The notes: generated by a model from the sequence alone, not told the origin. A stretch of DNA of 64,000 nt from Eucommia ulmoides (GCA_016647705.1 JAENRU010000170.1:248001-312000), one strand, 5' to 3'; numbered from the stretch's first letter, positions 45,454 through 58,058 are shown. Program-made: numbers and translations.

Positions 45454-46604
45454 CGGCCCGTTTAGTTGTCCTTCAGTTTAGGAAACGTTATAGTTTGGTG
45501 TTTAGTTGTAAAAATTTCAGAGTTAATCGATTTGGGTCTAATTGAAGTAAAATATAATTTAAAAAATTTAACTAAAGTAATAGTATGTAAAGTTAAAATA
45601 TGAATTCTCATCCCATCCCAGTTTATTGGGAGTGGGATGAGAAAATAGAAGGAGACAAAATTATCATTCCATCCTAGTTTATTGTGAGTGGGATGAGAAA
45701 AATAAAAACACTAACCAAATGCCACCTTAGACTACCGAAGAGGCCCTAAGGTGCCATGGATCGAAGCCATGGAATTTGTATTTGAAATGAATGCGTGTAA
45801 ATTTTAGGCATAATTACATTTTCTGTCTCTAAGATATGAGGTGAGTGTTTATGTAGACTCTGAAATTTGTCAAATTACACATTTGGTCTCTCAAGTCTCA
45901 TATTTGTTTCAATCTCATAAAATTAAAAACGTTGTTAATGATTTTAGATGAAAAATTGATTTTGGTCAGTACGCGGCCTTTTAATGGAGACATTTTTATC
46001 ACTCCAAAAAGCTTAAGTTGTTTTCCTTTGACCTTTTTCTAACGATTACTGTGAAGAATGCAAGAGAGAAGGTTGAATCGCTGTTAGGAGAAAACATATT
46101 AGGTTTAGTTGAGAGATGAAATGACAAAAACATTCTCCTTAGAAGCTCACGTGCTGAGAACAACTAATTTTTCGTTAAAAATCATTAACAACTTTTTCAA
46201 TTTTGTGTAATTTGGCTAACCTCGGGGTCTACATAGACACCCACCCCATACTTTAGTGACCAAAAATGTAATTTTCCTTTACATCAATAGTTAAATATAA
46301 ATAACTAAAACAACTTTAGTGCACAATTAAAGAAACCCCCTTTATGTTTTGGGCTTAATAGAAGAGTACATACACACACATAGTATACAAACAACATTTT
46401 TCATAAGTGTACAATTAGATCAAATATATATCATATCACAAAAAAAAAAAAAAAAAAAAAAAATTGTCTTAAGCAATCACTATTTTTCAACACAAAAGTC
46501 CCTAAAGTTTCACTCATATTTCAATTTGGTCCTTATTTTTTTTGTTGTTGTGGGAAAAAAGGAGGAAAAACTCTTGTTTTTAGGTTAGGTTATGCATGGC
46601 ATGA
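45454..46604. other. Convergent intergenic region (DUF819 and FRO 3' ends)
   Basis: It contains a fold-back element at about 45804-46280: CATAATTACATTTTCTGTCT on the left and AAAAATGTAATTTTCC on the right, with matching GTTTATGTAGACTC and GGGTCTACATAGAC subtermini. Another MITE fragment ends at 45726 (AACACTAACCAAATGCCACC). Poly-A occurs at about 46438-46462. No gene seen. Confidence 0.5.
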
Positions 46605-49600
46605 TCACCAATTAAAGCTAATGGCCTCAAAATGAAGGTTTTTAGCCAAACCAGCTGAGCAAATTTTTGCAACCTCATGCCTCATTTTTCTTGGTCCACA
46701 CACCAAAACGCCAACATCTGACTCTTTGCATTCAAATAGTATCCCTGCATTTTCCCACCAAATTAATTAATTAATCAATCCTAAAATTTCTTCATTTTTC
46801 TCTATAATAATCCATAAATGATTAAATGGTATAACAATTAAAGGTTTTTGCATTCTGCACTCTTGATGTTTCGGAGAAATCTCACTTTAGCCTCTGCACT
46901 TCCAATTTGAACACGTTAAACCTTCAAGTATCCAAATCGTGTCAAGTAAGTCTAAATAGGTAACTCTGTCATTTTTTATGACGAAAATCTCAGTCACGTG
47001 TCAAACACGGAATCACCTATGTGGGTGAATTCTATCAAAAAATGACGGAATAACTGAGTTGACATTTTTTGGATACTTCAGAATTTAATGTGTTCAAATT
47101 GAAAGGACATGATCTATAAAGTGGAATTTTTCTAAAACTTTAGGAGTGCAAAGTGCAAAAACCTTTAAGGATTAAATAGACCGTTAGTTCGTTATCCTCA
47201 ATTTTAATATTAAATTGAGGCAACATACGATTTACATCTGTGTACGATAATAAATCAAGATTTTTTTTTTAAATGTCTTTTTATGAAGAGTTGGCATGGA
47301 TTTAAGGAAAATGTATGGATAAGATTGAATTATGAAAGGAGAATTTATGAATAAGATTGAATTATGATTTTTTTTTAAAGAAACTTCCCACCCAAAATTT
47401 TTATACCCCTACTACCAAAGCAGTTAAAAATTAAATTATATTTTGAACCCTTTTAAGTTTTGGATATGTATTTTATTTACCAATTATTTATTATGTTTTT
47501 ACACCTATAAAATTGAAAATCGTTATAGTGTTTTTAGACATGAATCCCTAGTACATCTATATGTCTAATGGAATGTATTAGTCCATCTCAAAATGTAATT
47601 TTCTAAGGGAGCAAATTGCACATCTATATATCTCAAAAAACTAAGGGGGCAAATTGTCAATTACATATATATTATAATAAAATATAATTTAATTACTTTC
47701 TGCACCTTTTTTTGTTTGTCAATTGATCATATTACCCCCTAAAAGTTTCACATTAGCGTAAAAATCATTTTCTTTTATTAAACAATAAGGTGTGTTCGGG
47801 CTAGTTTATGCGTACAACAAAAAATAATCTCATCGGGTGACCTTAAGAACACACTCTCCCACATCAGTTTGGTGCATTTAGAATTAAATTCAAGATTTAA
47901 TTCTTAGAGTGTTCCTTAGAAAAGTCGAACCTTGATTGACAAGAAAATGAGACACATTCCTTTGCCAATCGAACTAACTCCTCTTGGTTGATCATTTGGT
48001 ATAAATTAACTAACAATTACATTTATTTCAGCACCCCTTATGCATAGCACGGACCAACACTAGAAACGCCTAAGTTGAAAAAAATCACGTTTCAAAATAT
48101 TCAAAATTAAGAAATATTATAATTATCCATAATAATAAATAAATAAACTTACTCTTCAGATCAGGCCTTGCACCAAAATGCACATTGGTGGATTGAGCTA
48201 GGGTTTGATGGGGAAGGCTCTCAAGCTCTCTATGATCATCACCATTGTAGGACCACCCTAATCCTGGTGATACAGTTGGAATTGACAATCCCAGGTTCTG
48301 AATCTTCAGATCTCCTGTGTCCTGTTCTTTGCTTTGTCTGAGAAAAACCACGCTTGAGCATATAAACACGCAAGCGCATACCAAAAACATGTCCCATATT
48401 GTTCTCAAACTAAAATTATAAGCGTCCATATGCGCTTTTTGATCTGTGGGATATATATAGTAACGAGTAATAATGCCCAAGAACAGTAGGAAGAGCAGGA
48501 AAGAAGACGTGATTATCACACTGAGCCAGAGCCAGGCGTTGGGGCCAAGTGGTGAAGTTATGGGCAAATCAGAGGGGTTGGGCTTGAACCATAGGGTTTG
48601 TAGGGGCTTATGATGATCATGAGGCTGTTCCTCTCCAGTGACATAGGCATCTATTTGGAGATTTATCTTGGAGAGATCCGACGTCGTGCCAGATATGGGA
48701 AGGAGGAGGTCTAGCATGGTGAGGTCCGCAGTGCTCTTGAAGGCTGCGACGAGTAGAATTTTTGGGATTTTGCACTTCGGCTGTGTGCTCTGGAAAATGA
48801 CCTCTCGGATTATGGAGATGAATGGCGTGATTCCGCTGCCTCCACTGATCATGACAACACATTCGTGTCTGCAGATATAAAAAAAATCGTTACCCAAGAC
48901 TTGAAAACTAACGGTTATCTTGCGTGCGTTCCTAATGGGAAATCTAGTGTTCCAAACTCCCCTCCCAACTATTTGTACAAAAAAAAAAGGAAAAATTTGA
49001 GGGGGTAAAATCTTCAAAAATAATTGAAACGTTGGTCGTCGGTTGCCAATTGGGCCTCTTAAACATAATTTATAAACTTTTACAGTAGAAAAGAGGGCAG
49101 CCTATTGCACAAAGGCTCCCGCCATTGCAGGGTTTAGGGATGATCAGATGTAAGCAACCTTATCCCTGTACAGATAGGCTATTTCTAAGGTTTGAACCCG
49201 GTACCTCCATGTCACAATGGAATAACCTTACCATTGTACCCAAGGCTCACCCTCAAACTTTTGGAGTGTAAATTCCTGCAATAAAAAAGTTGAATGGCGC
49301 AAAATGCAACCATGTGTAAACTTCAAGGGTATAAGGTGTCAAACTTTTTGTTAGGGAAATGACCTTAGGAAATGGGATGATATAGGGCCATAAGGTCCTT
49401 CAGTTGAGACTTCAAGATGGTCCAAAGAAGAAGAGATCTGTTGATAGAGCTTGTGAGACCATTTTCCAAGACATTTAACCACAACACTAAGCTGGTTATG
49501 CTCCATGCTTGAGTTTGAATTCACTGTAAAAGGGTGCCATTGCAGCTTGGAAATGCTTGGAACATTCAAAAATAAGATGCTTGTGGGATTATAAGTTAAT

Positions 49601-52600
49601 TCTGCACAAAAAACAACAAACAAGAGTTAAACTACACGTTGCACCCATATATATATATGTGTGTATGCGCGCGCGTGCACGCTCGCTCGCTCATATGCGT
49701 GTATATATATACACTCGAAGTTGCACCTGCTTGTCACATAGAAGGTAAACAGAAAAACCTAAAGTTTGATACACATTAAAAACAAAACTAGTCAATCATG
49801 TGGGCAGTGACGGATTCAGAAATTAACGACGAGGTATCAATTGTTGTAGGAACCCAATGGCCTAACTCACTATCTAAAGATGCCTTGAAAGAGGAAGATT
49901 GTCCTAGACTTTATATATAGCTCATGATCAGAAAACACAAGTGAGGTGGAATTCAACACGCCCCCTCACGCTCAGGATGGTCTTTAACAAACTACTGCGA
50001 ACAGATATCGGGGGCTCAACATTGATGTGGTATTCAACACACCCAATATCAGACAAAAAGTTTGACTTTGACACTACGTAGAAATTCAAAAAACGCCTTG
50101 AAAGAGGAGGATTGCCCTAAGTTTTATATATAGCTTAGGATCAAGTAATACAAATGATATGGGATTCAACAATTATGTAAATATGATCTTATGACACATG
50201 CTCAATACACATGAAAACGCACGAAACAAGAAACTCTAAAGTTTATGCACATGAAACACAATCACGTGGACAATGAAGAATCCAGAAATTGACGATCAGG
50301 TCTTAACTTTGCAAACCTAGGCCTCTTCTGAAGCTTTTATGCCCCCAAATCAAATAACTAAAACATTTAGTGCATTATAGAAGATCCAAATTCCTGTAAA
50401 TTTGACTGACCTGGACTCTTGGAAAAGTTAAGCTCGACTGTGTCACAAGGCAGAACTCTGGCAGAGATCAGTCTAACCCTACGCCGCGACTGTAAGAATC
50501 TGAGGTAGCGGTCGATGAGGAAGAGGAAGATTCCGGGGAGGATCATGCAAAAGTAGGCAGCTCCAACATGGAGGACATAGAAGAAGATGTACAAGACATA
50601 GAGGTGGTGTGTGTAGAAGAAAACCTCAAACATTTTCCTCCTAACCCTTGGAAAACTTGTTGCCCACATTGCCAATGACACTACAAATGCTATCTCTCCT
50701 GCTATGTTTGGCACATAAGTCCTGCTCCATTCAAGCATCTGAAAAATATGACCCAATATTAACTAAGTCATCTTTGATATAAGTACTTAAAACTGAATGC
50801 ATTAACTATTGATCAAATTAAGTGCGTTTGATTATAATAAAATTAAGCGATCACTTCAAAAATAAGTATCACTTAAAAAATTGTTCAAAATTTTAAGTGA
50901 TGTGTAGTTCACTTAATTTTTAGCACTTATCACTTAATATTATAGAATATCTAATTATTACAACCAACATTTCACAACAATATTGTAAAATCTCACAAAA
51001 AAATTATATATAAAAAATTATAGATGGAGAAAATATTAAATGAAAAAAAAAAAAAGAGAAAGTTGTAGCAAGAGAATATTTTAGAAAAATAAAGTTGTAA
51101 AAATTATTTTAGGAATAAAAATTTGTACAAAAATTATTTTTTGAAGTTAAAATTATTAAAAAATTGAATACTTAATATATCCAGCACTTATAATTTCAAC
51201 ACTTCGAATTTAAGTGGTTATCAAATATGGTCTAAGTAGACTGTCTGGTGTTTAAAAGACTAATTTTAATTTAATATATTAATCTTGAATATCTTATAAT
51301 TACCTCAAAAATAATAATCATGAAAATATATTTTGTTGAAAATTTGTTATTTAGTTTGTCAACAAAATCTAAATCAACGGTTAAAAATTCAAACTTTCTA
51401 TCGGTTAAAAGTATCTCAAATGTGAAAAATGTCCATATTTTATAAGTTTATACCTGAGACACCCCTGTTATTTCGATAAATACCAAGGACACCTCTTGTT
51501 ATTTTCATAATATCTAAGACACCCCTTCTATTTTCAATTTGGATACATAAGACACCATTCATCACATTTTATTGACCAAAATATCCTTACGACATATACT
51601 GTAAGACCCGATGTTTGCATGTGCATATTCCTAGTTGCATTTTAGAACATTTAGAAAAAAAAAGGGGTGCATTGTGCTATTTACTATCTATTTTAAAAAA
51701 TTGGGGATTATGGTGACATTTAAAGGTTTGATTGTTAAAATTTTAGGGGTTATTACAGTATTTAAAAGTTTAATTTTAAAAAAAATAATAATAAAATAAT
51801 AATAATATTTAGGGGGTCAATTGCCATTTTTAAATACTAATTTAAGTTTGGGTTTAAATTAAATGTTAAAAAGTGAAGGGGTTTTTTATGTAATTTTAGC
51901 TCTTTACTAGATGATCCAAAAAAAAAAAAAAAAAAAAAACAAAGGAAAAGAAATGATAAAATTAAGGAAAATGTGAGTAAAAGATGACCCACATGTCTTG
52001 ATCATGCACCAAAAGGAAAAAAAAAAGGGAGGAAAAGTGGGAATGTGTACATACACACACATATATATTACCACTATATATTCCTATAGGTATTCGGCTG
52101 GAAAAAGGGAACAAACCATACAAGGAAAAAAAAAAAAAAAAAGGAAAAGAACCATAAACTTGCTGGGACAAGTTTTCTTATTTTCTTGTCCAGGTATATA
52201 TATATATATGTAGGCGTGTGTATGTAAATATATATACACATATATTATTAAAAATAAAATATATCACACGTTTAATTCATGTGATTATTTATACGGACAA
52301 GCATACATATATATTTATATGTAAAAAATATATACGTGAGTTCGAGAAATATAGTAGGTATAAATATATCAAATTTGCGAAGAATATAAATTAAAATAGA
52401 AATTGTAAATTTCATTAAACGACAATTTTTAGTATTTCGTTGATTAATAAAAATTTTAATAGTCGATTAATATTTTTCTACAAATTAAATTATTAACGCG
52501 AAATTTTTGTAATTGTTACTATAAATAATAATTTCGTATAATAAAAAATTTGGAGAATGAGAAAGTCTGCATTTTAGGGTCACACATTGCATAGTAATTT

Positions 52601-55600
52601 TTTTAAAAATAAATTATTAATTTAGGCCCTATCACTGTTAGGCTCACAGGCGACACCGCCCGCGTAGTATTTCGGTAACAATGTTTTTGGGTAGTGCGAA
52701 AATCGAAGTGAGTATATTGTCTTCTATGTAAATTGAAAAATTATATTTTTGTTTAAATTGTGGAAAAAAAAAATATTTATCAAAATGGACGGTTCTATAA
52801 CTTATGTGGATCAAGTAAATTTTTAAAGGTGGAAAGTGGACTTTATTATCTGACTATGCCATAGTTGTCTTCTCGTCAGAAGGGCATGTCCTGCGAGATG
52901 TGGATTACCTGTCAGGTAAGACCTGCAGGGTGGATATATGTTGTTACCTGTCAAGCAAATCTTACAGGGTGGATATATATGGATCTATCAGGAGTACAAA
53001 TCCTGCGGGTGGCTGCCTCTACCATTGGGGATATGAAATGACTCTGACACTGATAGTCACTTTAGATGGACAGTTGTACAAGTTAAGGTACCGTCGTAAC
53101 TCCCGATCGTGAGGTGAAACGATTTTATGGCTACTAAGAAATATGAGTGTGGTGTTTTATTATATGTCGAAATGTTTTGATTGGTTGATCTAAATAAATT
53201 ATCTTATTGCAATGATGACAGTGGAATTTTATCCCGGTATGATATGCGGTTATATTATATTATATTTTGAAAAGTGATATTTGATAATTATGTTTAATCC
53301 ATAAAATGATTTTATATTATGAAAACAGTACACCAATAAAATATTTAGTTTCACGTGCCGTAGGTAGGAGTAGATCTACTACTGACACTAAGTAGAGTCA
53401 GGAGGTGGTGTCATTTTGGAGGGTAGGGCAGACAGATGTGAACCGTAAAAGATTCAATTTTTTTTTTTTTGAATATTTGGAACGGATGTATTCCTGAATT
53501 TTGAAGTAAGTAAATATATGTTTGAAAAAAAAAAAATTAGAGCAGTGCGTGTGTGTGTGTGTTTATATATATATATTTGTTGATCAGTCAGATAACGTCA
53601 AGTCAACGTCACGCCCGACCTCGGGCAATGGGAGCCCGGGCAGGGGTGTGACATATACTTTTTCTGATTAATTTATATATTTTTTAATTTTTACTCTCTT
53701 ATTTTATATTTTATATATATATTTATTTTTTTAATATGTATTTTTTTTTTATGGTATTCGTAAAAATTTTAAAAAGATTGAAAGTAATAATCTAGAAAAT
53801 TAAATGAAAAAATTTTTGACAAAATTAAAAATTAAAAATAGGATTTGAAAACAAAAATGTATTTTTTTTAAAAAAAAATAGTATTTTACTTTTTTTTTTT
53901 TTTTTGTTTTAAATTTGAAGTTTTCTTTTTTTATTATTTATGTTTTGTGTTTTCTATTTTCTTACTTTTGATTTTTTTTTTATCTTCTACAAACACCATG
54001 TATAAAAAATAAAGAAATAAAAATAAAACAAATAAAATAAAAACAAACAAAATAGAAAAACATAGAAATTAAAAATAGAAAACAACAGAGAAAAAGAGTA
54101 AAAATTAAAGAATAAAAACAAAAATTAAAAAATTAAAGAATAAGAACAATATGTTACAAGAGTATTTTTATCAACAAAATGTGATAAGTAATGTCTGAAA
54201 TATTATAAAAATGATAAGAGGTGATCTTGATATTAGTCGAAATGACAGAAGATATTTTAGGTATAAACTCTTAGGGTGTGTTTGGTAGAGTGGAAAATAA
54301 AATAGATTGGAAAATGAAATGGATAATGGGGTGGGTAGTGTGTTTGGTTGGAGGTGAAATGAAAAAAAAAATAAAAATTGCGGTGAAAAATGGCCTTCCC
54401 CCATCCCCCTAAATTGGAAGTGAAAATGAAAAGTTAGAGGAAAAAAAAGTCAAAATTACCATTTTACTCCTTTATTTTATATAACAAATACCCATTTCAT
54501 TTGTAGTAAGGGTAAAATAGTAAATTAAGCAATTTTTTTTTTTTTTTTTAATACACAAAAAATATTATTTTTCAGGAATTCTATATTCCTCCAACAAAAT
54601 ATATTAAGGAAAATAATTTTTCTTCTACAAAAGATAAAAAAAAATTCTTTTTTATTTTTATTTTTTCTTTTCTACCCTTCCAACCAAACATACCGTTAAG
54701 AGTAAAGCCTCTATAACGGTAAAAGTAACTTTGTTTTGAAAATTCCATTATTACCCTCAAATTCTTAGGATGCATGGCTCCAATATACACCATCAATCCC
54801 CATCTTAACATCTTTGTTCCTTGCGAAAGGAAAAAAGGCATAGTAGGAATCTTCTTTTTGCCCAATAAAATTCTAACAAGAAAGACAATTTAATATCATT
54901 CATACAAAGAAAAAGACATTTCACCTTTAATCACACAACAAAAGGGAAAAATTAAATGAAAACAAAAAAGTTTTTTCTTTTTTTTTTGACTAGATAAGAT
55001 GTATGAGTGCACAAAAGGAGAAAGAGTTTTTGACACTTTGCGTACCTAATTAAAGTTTGACCATTATGAAATTCCTATCCTTCCCTCCTTCCCGTTTCGG
55101 TCCAAATCATTAATTTTGTTATAATTTTTTTTTTTTATATCAAACGACATGCATCTTTAAGGTATTTAACGGACACTTTCAGCTTCCTCCCCTTGTGTGT
55201 GCACACACACACACATATGTGCGCGTGCACACGCACTCATGCGTGTGTGTTTATTCCCGAGTGTTTGAGTGTGGAGGAGAATGGAGAAAAGGTAAGAGAT
55301 ACTCATTAACCCCCCTAAAAACACAATCAAATGTGATGGACATGACTGTTTACCATCCAAAATTACAGAATGGATAATGGTTTGGACTAAGGTGTAATGA
55401 TTAGGAAACGTCAGGGTACTACTTGTTCAAGTAAAAATTACAAGGACCAAAGTAAGGTACTTTTCAAACTTCAAGGGTAAAAAATATAAAAACCCCACGA
55501 AAAAATTTGACTTTCCCCGAAGAAAGGATAATATTTAACCATTTTTTTCAATTAGCAGACGAATGTGAACTGAATTTAATCTTTAATCTATTAAATTTAG

Positions 55601-55791
55601 TCTGTTGGCTGAATTATCAATAAAGAAAAAAGAAATTAGGATCAAATTACTCTATATGGTACAAAAATTTATATTCAAATTAATTCTTGTTTCGAAATGT
55701 TTTCCGATTAAGAAGGGACTGTATGGTTTCGATTAACTCTAAAATATTTCAAAATTAAATAAAACAATGTAATTTTTTTTAGAAAAAATAA

Positions 55792-55830
<39 letters not shown>

Positions 55831-57707
55831 GATTATATTTTCAAATTATAATTCAAAATGACTTTAAAAAATAATTTTTTTAATAAATTATTGCAAATAA
55901 ATAATAATAATAATAAGATAATAATAGTACCTCAACCATTTCATTGGTCATTGCCCAATAGATGATGAACCCAATACTATGTCCAGCAAAGAGGACCATG
56001 GACACGTGGCCCAACCAGATGTGATACTTTATTGAAGATTCTGATGTGAGCCCCACAAGAGCCAATAGAGAAGAGCCACGTGTCACTGGAAAAAATAGGA
56101 ATGCCCAACATATGTTCCCAATGTACCCCAGCCTCAATGATACACTTCGAAATTTAGCCTGCCACCTGTCCCATATTCAACAGTTAAAAAATTTAGACCG
56201 GCTTAAGACGGTTTAAAAATTTCAAAATTTAATGTGTTCAGTATAAAAATTAAAATAATTTTTTTTTAAAACTTGAGTGCAAAGCGCAAAAACATCAAAA
56301 TTTTACCATTGACCCCTAAATTGTACCCCGAGTTTCAATTTCACCCCTCATTTGTTTTTTATAGCAGTTTAGTCTCCGATTTAATTGATGGTCCATGAAA
56401 TTTGGGACCGATATTGACACGTGTAAAACATGTGACCTCTAGTTTTAAATATGTCGTCATTTTATATCTGGTAAAATGTAAAGTTGACCCCTGGGTTTTA
56501 ATGTCAAAAAAGATAAAAGTTTCAATTATGTCCATAAAATTTAAAGATGTTATCAATTAAACACTTTCGGTGAGATTTGTCATGAGTTAACAACAAATGT
56601 GCACCACACAAATTCCCCTTTATATCTTAATTTGGATTTATCCTTAATTATAAAACTGATATCCTAGGAGTAAAGCTGCGTACATCTAACTCTCTCCAGA
56701 CCTTACAATAGCAGGAGCTGTCGTACACTAGACTGTCTTTTTTTAGTGCCTTTACGCATGAGAAAATAATACATATTAGTGTTCGATAAGTCTAATAGTA
56801 TTAAATATTTAAAAATTGAAAAAAAAATATGGGTTATGTAGTACACTAAATTATAAGTGGCTCGGCTCGAATTAGGGTTAGGGTTCATGTTCGGAATTCG
56901 GAGTTAGTGCCACAAACCCTAACCCTAACCCATCACACCAAGGAAGCATGACTCGAACTTGATCCCTTTTGAGGTAGAAAGACAGATTGGGTGAATATAT
57001 AAAGATAGAAATTGTATACATACACTTTTTCTCCGACTCCATCCATATGGAGATGGCCGTTGAAGCTGAAATCCAAGTAATTGGCAAGAGACCAAATCAA
57101 GAGTGCAACAAACATAGCAGCAAAAGCAAGCTCCATTGTAGTAACTATCCCCAGGGGAGCCATCACAATCGCTGGCCTCTTCCATAAGCTTAAGCGGTTC
57201 ATCGAACCGGTACTACTACAACTACATAAATATAGAAAAAATGACAAATTAAAAATTACACACACACACACATATATATATAACGAGAGAGAGAGAGAGA
57301 ATTTCCAAAAAAACATGAAATGGAAGAATAACTATATATATATATACCTTTGGGAGGATGATTGCTTGGATTTGTTGTGAAAGTGAAGATAGACAGAACC
57401 AAGAGAGGCTATGAACATAATGGGGAAGCTAAATAGGAGAAGATTTGTACCTGCATATATTAAAAAAAAAAAAAAAATTCTCATTTTAGAAGGTAAAAAT
57501 TGCTTTCAAACTACACTTTATCAGACTACTACTAGAATGGAGAGAGAGAGAGGGAGAGAGAATGTTTTTAGAGAGAGAGAGAGAGAGACTACATATTTTG
57601 AGTTTTATCAAGAAATTAACCAAGAGATGCTAGAAACTTGAGTTTTTTCGAGAAAATAACCAAGAGAGGCTACAAATTTTGAGTTCTCAAACCATACTTT
57701 GTCAGAC

Positions 57708-57779
<72 letters not shown>

Positions 57780-57930
57780 CATGAGTCTGGAAGTAAGAGG
57801 AGTTGAGCTTGGTGGTAAGCCTGGGAGTCCAAGATAGCATGTAGGTTTTTGTTGGAAGCAAAACCCAAACAAGGAGCCAACCAACAAACACTAGCAGGCA
57901 ACACAGCCTCATCATCTCAACACCCTTCAT
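46605..57930 (-). CDS. Ferric-chelate reductase (FRO family)
   Basis: A flavocytochrome b that passes electrons from cytosolic NADPH via FAD and two haems to extracellular Fe(III) or Cu(II) chelates for uptake. Eight GT/AG exons join in phase to 702 aa, close to Arabidopsis FRO4/5 (about 700): 57930-57780, 57450-57348, 57221-57024, 56165-55931, 50738-50411, 49601-49364, 48868-48153, 46744-46605. Helices come first, including GTNLLLFSFPIMFIASLG. Likely haem ligands are H199/H213 (YHIWLGH...AGHS) and H273/H286 (YTHHLYV...VLHVG). The FAD motif HPFT is near residue 361 and the NADPH motif GGSGITPF near 427-434. More helices follow, and the C terminus AISFNW resembles other FROs. Intron 4 (5.2 kb) holds a solo LTR. 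The start Met could also be residue 6 or 7. Known FROs are induced by iron or copper shortage; that is not readable here. Confidence 0.95.
46850..47168. mobile_element. Hairpin-ended MITE, copy 2 (FRO intron 7)
   Basis: TTTTTGCATTCTGCACTC and GAGTGCAAAGTGCAAAAACC are inverted ends, extended by GAGAAATCTCACTTT and its mirrored GTGGAATTTTTCT. The centre carries one GTGAATTC...AAAAAATGACGG unit. Related to 21384-21840. Confidence 0.65.
49082..49254 (-). mobile_element. Full-length Au-type SINE (FRO intron 6)
   Basis: In minus it has a tRNA-like 5' part with an A-box-like region (GTACAATGGTAAGG), a B box (GGTTCAAACC), then ATAGCCTATCTGTACAGGGA, GGTTGCTTACATCTGATC and CCCTGCAATGGCGGGAGCC. Both flanks read AAACTTTT (49074-49081 and 49255-49262), an 8-bp target duplication. 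Confidence 0.87.
49844..50171 (-). mobile_element. TRIM related to 41894-42241 (FRO intron 5)
   Basis: Diverged repeats at 49844-49958 (115 bp) and 50077-50171 (95 bp) flank a short interior with a purine tract (reverse of ACGCCCCCTCACGC) and ATATCAGACAAAAAGTTTG. On the minus strand the repeats begin TGTTGAATYCCA like the intron 3 TRIM. The PBS is eroded and no clear target duplication remains. Confidence 0.75.
51600..53653 (+). mobile_element. Solo LTR (family TGTAAGACCC...GTGTGACA), copy 3 (FRO intron 4)
   Basis: It starts TGTAAGACCCGATG and ends GGGGTGTGACA, flanked by TATAC on both sides (51595-51599 and 53654-53658). The start TAGTTGCATTTTAGAACATT aligns with TAGTTGCATTTTAGAGCATT at about 7241. 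It has no coding capacity; 2,054 bp. It contains short tandem CTGTCAGGTAAGACCTGCAG-like units at about 52890-53010. Confidence 0.9.
54274..54695. mobile_element. Tourist-like MITE (FRO intron 4)
   Basis: Ends GGGTGTGTTTGGT and AACCAAACATACCG are inverted, flanked by TTA (54271-54273 and 54696-54698). Interior purine-rich and non-coding. Confidence 0.7.
56662..56745 (+). mobile_element. Truncated Au-type SINE 3' end (FRO intron 3)
   Basis: CCTAGGAGTAAAGCTGCGTA followed by CATCTAACTCTCTCCAGACC and a T run match the 3' part of the SINE copies at 42661 and 49082, with more divergence. The 5' half is missing. Confidence 0.6.
56872..56932. repeat. Inverted telomere-like repeats (FRO intron 3)
   Basis: TTAGGGTTAGGGTT (56872-56885) is followed about 30 bp later by AAACCCTAACCCTAACCC (56915-56932), so the two can form a hairpin. 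The unit is TTAGGG, not the usual plant TTTAGGG. Confidence 0.6.
57706..57778. repeat. TA/GA compound microsatellite abutting FRO exon 1
   Basis: On the plus strand TA repeats (57706-57731) pass into GA repeats (to 57776). On the gene strand the exon 1 splice donor (CATG|GTTCTCTC) is directly followed by the CT tract. A further GA tract lies at 57540-57590. Confidence 0.9.
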
Positions 57931-58058
57931 TTTTTCTTCACTTTGATCTTGAAATATGAGAGAGAGAGAGAAGGTTTTTACTTGTTGAACACAAAGTAGT
58001 GCAAATTAGAATTTTTTGGCGAAAACTGAAGAAAGAGCGTAATTGATATACGTTTAAA

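Noticed and set aside
47840-47925. CTTAAGAACACACTC and GAGTGTTCCTTAG inverted pair in FRO intron 7
   Set aside because: Short and single-copy in the window, with no target duplication; could be chance in AT-rich DNA.
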